The notes under the pieces are model-generated. The model made no database searches and had not been told where the DNA came from. It saw only the letters and a program-made list of their open reading frames with translations. Positions 49,722 through 59,107 of a stretch of DNA of 64,000 nucleotides are shown piece after piece (the first letter of the stretch is position 1; each line of letters begins with the position of its first letter). The translations under genes and the position numbers were made by a program. Source of the stretch: Reticulitermes speratus (lineage: Eukaryota > Arthropoda > Insecta > Blattodea > Rhinotermitidae); NCBI GenBank assembly GCA_021186555.1, contig JAJKFL010000012.1, forward strand, positions 21,525,711 through 21,589,710, given 5' to 3'.

Positions 49722-52700
49722 TATGACCCTACAATTTTTTAATTCATTGCTTATCGTTTTCATGGAGTCCACGACAATACATAAGCTACCAACATGTAAT
49801 AAATTCAGAAATATGTAGAATGTTACAACTATGCATATTTAAACTGAAATTATCTTTAGATGGCGAGGGTTATTACTTGTTTTGTAATGTTCCACTTATA
49901 CACAGTGTCAATATGTCTGTCTTCAAACCTCCACAGTAACATAAAGCATCCTCATGTACCAAATAATGCTTGCGTTCAAAATTAGTCATCAAAAATTAAA
50001 TCAGGATGAAATAGCAAAGGAAGTAACATCTGTAAACAGTATTTGTAATAGTTGTGGTGGAACCTCTATCCACACATAGTGTCCCTGTTTATGACCATAA
50101 CAATTTTAGCAATTCTAATAAATTTCATTGTGTTTTACGGACTTATATAATGTATATTTCTTCCTTAATTTGTTTTACCCAACTTTGAAACTGAGGATAA
50201 CCTGAGATAGGTCGAAACAAGTAGTTCTATATAATAAACAGAATTTAGTTGCCCTTGGACAGATATTGATTTTATTTTTGTACTGTTAACAACACAACGG
50301 GGTGAAATTCTTTAAAATTATTCATCAAAGTAAATGTACGACTGCAGAGACATAGAACAAGACATGCACAACTTTGTGAATAGTGTGCGGCATCACGAAC
50401 TAATGTACGTCACAATATCTGGTAGCTTGACATTATACTTTAAGTAGATGACACATGTGTCTACTTGTGGTGTATAACTTGTGTATGAAGCTCTGTATTA
50501 TCCTAAGGGCAAGGAACATAGTTGCTATTCCAGCTTTTTATCAAGGAAGAGTTTTCTCGTTCTAACGATGTTTACACAAAAGCAAAGACAGATGTTGCGA
50601 TCTAACGTCTGCACCAAAACATGTAAAAGTATCGCTATCCTGGCGGCGTATACAGGAAAGCACTAAAAATTCCTGTCTTGGTGGTTCATGTTTTCTGGGG
50701 CGTTACGTCATGTCGACCAGCGTCGCCCTCTTCAGTGTCAAGCAGTCCTGGACTGCTTGACACTGAAGGTGGAGGCAAAAGGTCGATGACTATGTACCTT
50801 TTGCCACGGCGTAACACCTCAGGAGACTTGAATCTTTATCAACACCAGTGGGAGAACCTCAATAATCTCGCGGTTCCTGTATTATGTTTGTCTGCTAACT
50901 AGCTGTTTCCACAGTTACAGATGTTACACATTGTGTTCTGGTGAGTTTCTCACTTAACACTAATGGCAGAAGGTTGCTGAGCTCCTCAACTGCGTCCGAC
51001 ACAATGGGCTGTCTCCATGGTCTGAGGTTCCTGTCAATCCTCTGGATCCTGCTAGCACACACCTTCTATATAAAGTTTGTCACCCCTAGAATCAACCACA
51101 TGGATGATAACTATGTGAGTAATTTCACGGATAAAACCGATCCCGGTGGCCGCACGGTCTGGGGCATGTGTCTACGGCCGGTCGCTTGCTGGGATTGCGG
51201 GTTCGAAACCCAGGAAAGTCATGCTGAATGTGTGTGTGTCTCACTGTGTGTGCTCAGGTGCAACTACAAACCTCTACACTTACAATGGCTAGGTAGAAGA
51301 GGTTGGGACAAAAAAATTTCACGGAATATTTATGACTGCCTTTCATGCACCCCTTAGCTAATTATTCAATAAATCTACTGAGAAAGTTGACCCATGCACT
51401 TTTGCTTTGTGGTCTTCGTTCTTCTGGGATTAGGGACATGTTCAGCAACATTGGACCCTTGAAGAAACCTCAGGCAGTATTGCGGCACAGTATCCAACAG
51501 GAACGAAGATATCATCTGTGTCACTGCGAAAGCATAAAAATCTCCCTTCTGACTTTTCTTGGGAGCTGCCCAATTGGACATTAGGTCGAATCACCGAGCA
51601 GTCTGATGGAGGTTTTCATTGTTTTCCTCAGTCCCTCTAAGCAAATACCCGGAAAGAACCAAAATTAGTTCATTGCTTCTTACCTCCATGTCCTGTCCAA
51701 TTCATTATTTACTATCATTCTTTCAGTCCATACAGTAGAGTTGAGGATAAATAAACTACGAAATATTATACAGTTATTGTGAGGAGGACAATGTTTTTGG
51801 TGTCGGGCGGACGTTTCCTTCTTATGGCGTTTTCTTGGAAACAAAAAAACAGAAATATTCTCAGCTAATTGCGAACATAGGCAGAAGGTGAAAGCAATAA
51901 ACCACAGTGAACCAGTCTGTATGACAGTGTACGAATTTTCCAAAAGTATTACCTTTACACATTTTACATTTTATCACGTCAAGCTGTCTTTTCAGAAATT
52001 CTCAAATTCGTAACGTGTAAAATGAGTAAAATAATGATTCCAAAAGCCCCTCAAGAGCTACAATCTATAAGAATGGTTCAACTGAAAATCCATCTGTGGA
52101 AACCGTGTCTGAAGATAAGATCTGAATAATCCACGAACATTCTATTAGCAGTTAAGTAAATACCAATAAATTGGTTGCCTTTCAACACGTTCATTGTACG
52201 AATTACAGACCACATGCTTAATCCTGAAGCTATTAAACGATAAAGAATTACATAGTGATACAGAAACTCAGTTCCAAGAATTTAAATATTTTCCATCTCA
52301 AAATTCTAAAGAGTGAATAATTAAAAATAATTCTCTAAATGATTCAAAGGCTTTATTGGCACAGATACCTAATTTTAATTTTTATGTCGGTAACTATTTT
52401 TAAAAATAATTCCCATTGATGACGCATCAATTACCAAAGCAGAGAATACGAGTATACCACGGAAGTAACAAGACACACAAAACATTAAATTGGCCTCTAA
52501 AGTTTGAAAAGTATTTTGCAGAAATATGAACTTGAATTGCCCCTCAAAGTAAGGTCTAGTAGCAGGATTTTCATGCAGATGTTATTAAACGTTACTTCAA
52601 TAATGTGGAATTTCTTAAAGGTGAAGACATTGATTATGAACGCTTTGCGTTCTGCCTGCAGTTTGATGGGAATGTCAGTATGATGATCATATTCAACGCC

Positions 52701-55700
52701 TCGCTGGCGACAGACACTTTCCTTCTCCTGAGTGGGACCGTACTAGCCTACAGCTTCATGCGCGTTTGGGACAAGAAGACGTCCTTCAATATCGCCACAT
52801 TTTATATCCACAGGTATCTCAGGTAAGCAGACATGACAGCCTCTTAAATTTTTAATTTTCTGTATTCCATAATATCAATATGGCTGCTGTGCGAATTCTG
52901 AGGCACGAGAGATAATAAAGCGATTTAAGACAAGGCTACCTGATACATTTTCGTATACATGCGAAAATAGGAAACGTTTCCTGAAGATAGAATTACATAA
53001 TGAATATTTGCCCCGAAAACAGAAGTTTTGCCTACTGCAGGGTTGTACAACCATCACTTATCTTGTGAAGCTTAAAATCCTTCTCAATAATAGGGCAATT
53101 TAAAGAAATACGTTCCTACTTTATAGAAAACACGAAGCTTCTCCGTTACATAGAGCCTTCGGTTAAATCACTTTGATGATGTAATCGCTGTTTTGTAGGA
53201 GAATATCAGGTTTCACTTCTTAAAACCAAGAGGTGCATACCCTGAGCGACATGCTGTAAAAGGTTAGTTCGGATATTTAAAATAATGGTCATTTCAGGTA
53301 TTGTTGATGAACGTTACAATTAGTAGGCGCTTACTCCGATTCGGAATTGTTGTTACATTAACCATATCCCTGTAACGCGCATTTTTATACGTGTCTGTTT
53401 GTGGATTTTAAAACGCGTCGATATCGAAGACCATTCCCACCTGAACAAAATTCAAGTAAAAAAGTCCATGACGTAATATGGAGTAAGATTTGACACAGTG
53501 GGATAAAACACAAGTTAAATGAGGAAAGTGCTCTAGAATGGGAACAGTGTATATGGAAAGTGCTCTACAATGGGAACAGTGTATATGGAAAGTGCTCTAC
53601 AATGGAACAGTGTATATGGGAAAGTGCTCTAGAATGGGAAGTGTATATGGGAAAGTACTCTAGAATGGGAACAGTGTATATGGGAAAGTGCTCTACAATG
53701 GGAACAGTGTATATGGGAAAGTGCTCTAGAATGGGAACAGTGTATATGGGAAAGTGTTCTAGAATGGGAACAGTGTATAAGGGAAAGTGCTCTAGAATGG
53801 GAACAGTGTATATGGGAAAGTGCTCTAGAATGGGAAGTGTATATGGGAAAGTGCTCTAGAATGGGAACAGTGTACATGGGAAAGTGCTCTAGAATGGGAA
53901 GTGTGTATGGGAAAGTGCTCTAGAATGGGAACAGTGTATATGGGAAAGTGTTCTAGAATGGGAACAGTGTATAAGGGAAAGTGCTCAAGAATGGGAATAG
54001 TGTATATGGGAAAGTGCTCTAGAATGTGAACAGTGTATATGGGCCTCTAAGAGTAGGCACTGTGCCAAATTGAATGAAGAGATTTTCCTTTTCCTTCACA
54101 AATGTTTGTGTTTCTCTTAACGCTACTAATCCATGATTTTAGTAATAAAAATCTGCTTAAAAAACAGCTTACATAACAGATAAGTTTTAACACAAAATCT
54201 ACTAGGGTGAAAACTGCTTCCACCAAAATACTTCTTATGTAAAGTTTAACATTTCACATCTCTCACCGCTGAGGCCCGGGTTCGATCCCCGGTAAGTCCA
54301 TGTGAGATTTGTGGTGGACAAAGTGGCACTGGGACATGTTTTCCCCTGAGTACGAAGGTATTGAACCGTCAGTCACAACATTTTACTGCATAGTCCTTTT
54401 ACGTGCTTCCTAACATGCAACATATTTAGTCGCAAGAGTCGTCATTAGTTATTAATAATAAAAAGTATTTACATAAAATAATTTAAATATAAATATAAAA
54501 ACATGAAATCGGCATTAAGGAGGAGATCTTATTCTTTTACACATAAAGAAAGAACATCAAATTTTTATATGTAAAATAATGAGATGTTTTTCGTAATATG
54601 GTTTCTTGTTTATACATAAATAAGTTTTCTCTAGATATTCATATGATTAACATCTGATGATGGCCCTTGCGGTAGAAATATGTTGCATTCTTGAAAGTAT
54701 ATAAAAGGACTATAAACTAAAGTGTTGTGAATGACGGTTCATGTAATATCTTTATTCTTCTTCTTCTATTGGCGTTTCAGCCCGAGATGAGCTAGAGCCT
54801 CCTCCTTTCGGAGGTTTCTTTGGTTATAATATCTTTATTAGACACTGTAATATGCTATTTTCAAGGCATATGTCCTATCTGCCTCACAAGGAGTTCGTTT
54901 TGTCACGTTATTCTTGTAATGGCTCTATGTTACTAACGCAGCCTTTAGGATTGGAGAGGTTGTCGTCGTCATTATCATCATTATCATTATCATCATCACC
55001 ATCACAGTGTTGTTCAGTTTATTTTGCCGATGCACTTTGCAAAATTTATATATATATTTTTTTTTTGCACGTACAAATTTAATCATTCGTGTCTGCCTCA
55101 TTTTCTCAAGTTCATACCTCACCCGACTCTAAAGACAATCGTGACATTTTGAGCACGTTGTCAATGCCACTGTGTTGTTTGGAATGTATATTTGAAATTA
55201 CTTTTAATGGTTGTATCTTATTTCGTGTCTTTCGCTCTCTTCTTGTGAGTGCTAGTCTTAGAGTGCCAGGCATTGAAATAAGTGTACCACTTAATATTAT
55301 TTTCACCGTGCATGTTTATTAACACTAGTAAACACTATACCAACACATGCACTGTTTATTAAAACATTAATAGTTTTAAAAAATCAAGCCCTACATATGT
55401 TTCGGCCAGCTAACTGGCCATCTTCAGGGGCAACTAGCGTTTCATAGCATAATCACGTTCAATAGGTTTATCGTGAGGCGTGTGGGTGTTATATAAAAAA
55501 ATGTTTAAAAACAATATAGTTTTTCGTCGTTCTATTGGGGACCACATCCAATGGGTACTGTATATCACTTATTGTGATCACTGTATTATAAACCACTGCA
55601 TTGGCTTCAAGTACCGTTGCGTTGCGTATTTGTGGCTGTACAGGTGAAGCATATGCGTTGCCTTGTTTTTGCCGACCGATGTCTCGTTCTTGTAGGCAAT

Positions 55701-56573
55701 AATTGTAGGTGTATTATATTGGCTTTGGCATGGCGTTGTAACTTCTGTGTTTATGGGCTGTTGCCAACCAGAGGTCTTCCACCCTACACGCTACTACTCC
55801 AACAGCCCACAAACACAAAGGTACTTGAAGCCAATGCAGTGATTTATAACACAGTGATCACAATAAGTGATATACAGTGCTTCACCTGAACAACTATACA
55901 CACGCAACACAACGGTGCTAAAAACCATTGCAGTGTTTTATAATATAGTGATCATGACTAGTGATATACAGTACCCATTGGATGTGGTCCCCAATAGAAC
56001 GACGAAAAACTATATTGTTTTTAAAAATTTTTTTATATAACACCCACACGCCTCACGATAAACCTATTGAACGTGATTACGTTATGAAACGCTAGTTGCC
56101 CCTGAAGATGACCAGTTAGCTGGCCGAAACATATGGAGGGCTTGATTTTTAAAACTATTAATGTTTTAATAAATAGTGCATGTGTTGGTATAGTTTTTAC
56201 AAGTGTACCACTATTGTTACTTAACATGTATCTTTCTGCTACAGGCCATCAGCTGTTACAATTACCTGCCAACATGTCAACATGTCAACATGTTGACATA
56301 TTCATAGAACAACTGTCTTTCCTTACTAATAGTATATATTAGCTGCTCTAGTTACTTTGTCTCATCTGAGCCGTAAATGTATTCATTACAATGAAGTGTT
56401 TCATTTTTCCCTTATTTTAAATTTAATACTTTATGTAATTGCATGCTCTGTTTTTTGTTTGCCTTGTCTTTTGTTGTCGGGGTTTTTGTTTGTTTGTTTG
56501 TATGAGTGTATTTACTTTTCGTGAATTGTCTGTTAGGCTGTTGAGTCAGCATATAAATAAATATAGAATTGAA

Positions 56574-56615
<42 letters not shown>

Positions 56616-59062
56616 ATCATGATTACATTTGTTATTTCCAATGCTGAGATTTTGACTGTGGATTGCAATGTATATTATTAATATTATTATTATTATTATT
56701 GTAATAATTATTTATGTTGTTTAGGCTGACGCCGCCCTACGCGTTCCTGATATTCTTCTACGCTACTCTGCTCTCCCACTTAGGATCTGGACCCCTCTGG
56801 GAGCAGTGGATAGGGAAGAACAGAGATTACTGCGTGGCAAAATGGTGGACCAACCTCCTCTATATCAACAACTACATGGACGCGAGAAAAATGGTACTTG
56901 CCAACGTGACATCTACAGGCTGATATTACCTTGCAAATGAATAGAAAAATTTTCACTCCTTCAGAATGTCACGACACTGGAGATCACAGCAACACAGTAC
57001 GAGCATTTCTTAAACCCATTCTTTCAGCGTGATGGCCATGTTTCTAAAATGTCGTATGATCACAAAACTCATAAATATGCAACTTAGAGTAATCTATATT
57101 GTTCAATGGCCGAATATTTCTGATTTCATGCAGCGTGCTTCCAAAAGCTCGCACATATAAGCGTATGTGTGCGTAACGAATTGTTTGCGTGTTAGATTAT
57201 ACAAGATGAGAAATTTTTAGGTTACATTTTCAAGTAAATGGAAAGAACCCTTTTCTGTAGGAATTCCCTTTGGGACCGATATAATCATTTCCTTGGGTTT
57301 TCAATTTCGTTAGGAGTCAATAGGCCCTTACCTTTTAAATTATAGACTGGCTTATCCTACTAACGACTATATAACACTTTAATTCCACGCAGAAGTGTAT
57401 ATTAGTCACGCACCACATTCATATTGACTTATCAATGACTTAATATGGAAATGTTGTATAATAGTCCTTGGTAGGATAAGCCATACTGTAATTGAAATAT
57501 TTCTTTGAAGATTATTCATTAATCGAATCGAAATAATTGGTGTAAATATTTTGGACACTAAATTCACTTTAGATGGTAGTTTTTAATTACTGTCATTTGT
57601 TTCAGTGTTTGGACCAGACATGGTACCTAGCAGTGGACATGCAGCTGTTCTCGTTGTCACCATTGCTGCTATACCCTCTCGCGAAGAGTCCACGTTTCGG
57701 CAAGCGACTGCTGGTCTTTGTCATCTTCATTTCTCTCGTCATACCATTTGCAATTACATACGCTGAGAAACTTACTGCCCTCATGATATACACTAAGGAG
57801 TGAGTGCAGATTTTATTCTCTGTTTCCACTCTTCGATGTATAAAGTGAGCTTTGGAACTCATATATCAACTAGTGTGTTTACCCGTAAAATATAACGTAC
57901 AGGAAAACAGAGTGTACTGAGAGACTTCCATTCGTAACAAAAAGAATTTTCATAATAGTAAGAAAAACACTGTTTTCTGAATACATGTTCACTTAAACAA
58001 TTACTGTACGTAACATAATTGCATCAATAATATTGCTCTGCGCGGTGGCGCAGTTGGTTGAGGCACTGCGCTACAAACCGGAACGTCGCGGGTTCGATTC
58101 CCGATGGTGTTATTGAAATTTTTCATTGACATAATCGTTTCGGTCGCACTATGGCCCTGAGATCGACTCAGCCTCTAACAGAAATGAGTACCAGGAATAT
58201 TTCTTGGGGGTGCGTAGGGCTGACAACCTTACCACCTTCATGTGCCGATTGTCTAGAAATCTGGGAGCCTCAACATCCTGGAACCCTAAGGGCCTGTCCA
58301 GGCCTGTAATGGGATTGTTTTTTTTACATTATTTTGGAATGCTTGATTACAAAGCAACAGTTCAGTAAATTAAAGAGAACTTTCTTACGCCGCTTCATAT
58401 CCGATACATACATAGTCCCTAGCACAATAGAAAATAAAACTTCGAAGGCTGAAGATGGCATCACAAACGATGTGCTTCTGTGCGCAAGCGCGAGTCGCAA
58501 TGTGACTTCACTCACAAGCCGCCACACGTCGCAGTTTGAATCATGAGGAATCTGGTTAACTGTTATGCATTTTAATGTATTGTGTAGTTAAATCACAATG
58601 TTTAATGGCGTGTACTGTAACAGTCCAAAATTCACGTGATTGAGGATGTTTGAGAACAGGATGCTGAGGAGGGCCGTTATACGAACCAGGAGAATTGGGG
58701 GGAAAAATAATTTGTCCTCTTGGCTAAATATAATTTCAATGTACTAATAACCTGGTTCTGGCTGGCTATAATAAATCCAGCAGTTTCTGAAAATGTTTCG
58801 CCATCTGGCTTTTTCAAGTTCATACTCGTCTTCCGTGCAGAATTCTGCTCTTCCACGTTGTTATTTTTCCTTGTATCTTTCTGATTTTCTGATGTTCTCA
58901 TGTTGTTGTGGAAAAGGATTAAATAGGTTAGGAGGATGTGTAATTAAAAACTGTGTCGCGTATAATTTGATGCAGATGGGAGTTATTTTTCTTGTTGTGA
59001 AAGTAACAGAAACCTTTCATAACTAGAGTTTTTATGGTGCATGCGGGCTTTCGTGATTTTAG

Positions 59063-59107
<45 letters not shown>

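Larger units (their letters stand above)
55327..56205. repeat. Long foldback element with two hammerheads
   Basis: Inverted arms of about 300 bp (about 55330-55630 and 55880-56200) start AAACACTATACCAACACATGC and end with its complement. The middle holds further partly duplicated pieces (CTTGAAGCCAATGCAGTG against its complement near 55590). Each arm carries a hammerhead motif. No reading frame. The architecture matches the palindrome beside the Penelope-like element, though the sequence differs. Confidence 0.75.

Noticed and set aside
50941-51357. A single 138-codon ORF beginning in exon 5
   Set aside because: Only the part to 51114 is coding; beyond the GTGAGT donor the frame runs into a SINE. 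The true exon also starts upstream, at 50915.
53560-53877. Repetitive open frames on both strands
   Set aside because: By-product of the 33-bp minisatellite.
20555-54043. CRISPR array among the regular repeats
   Set aside because: The arrays are direct tandem repeats without unique spacers, in eukaryotic DNA.
55617-55889. 90-codon + ORF inside the foldback
   Set aside because: It crosses the centre of an inverted-repeat element and has no domain.
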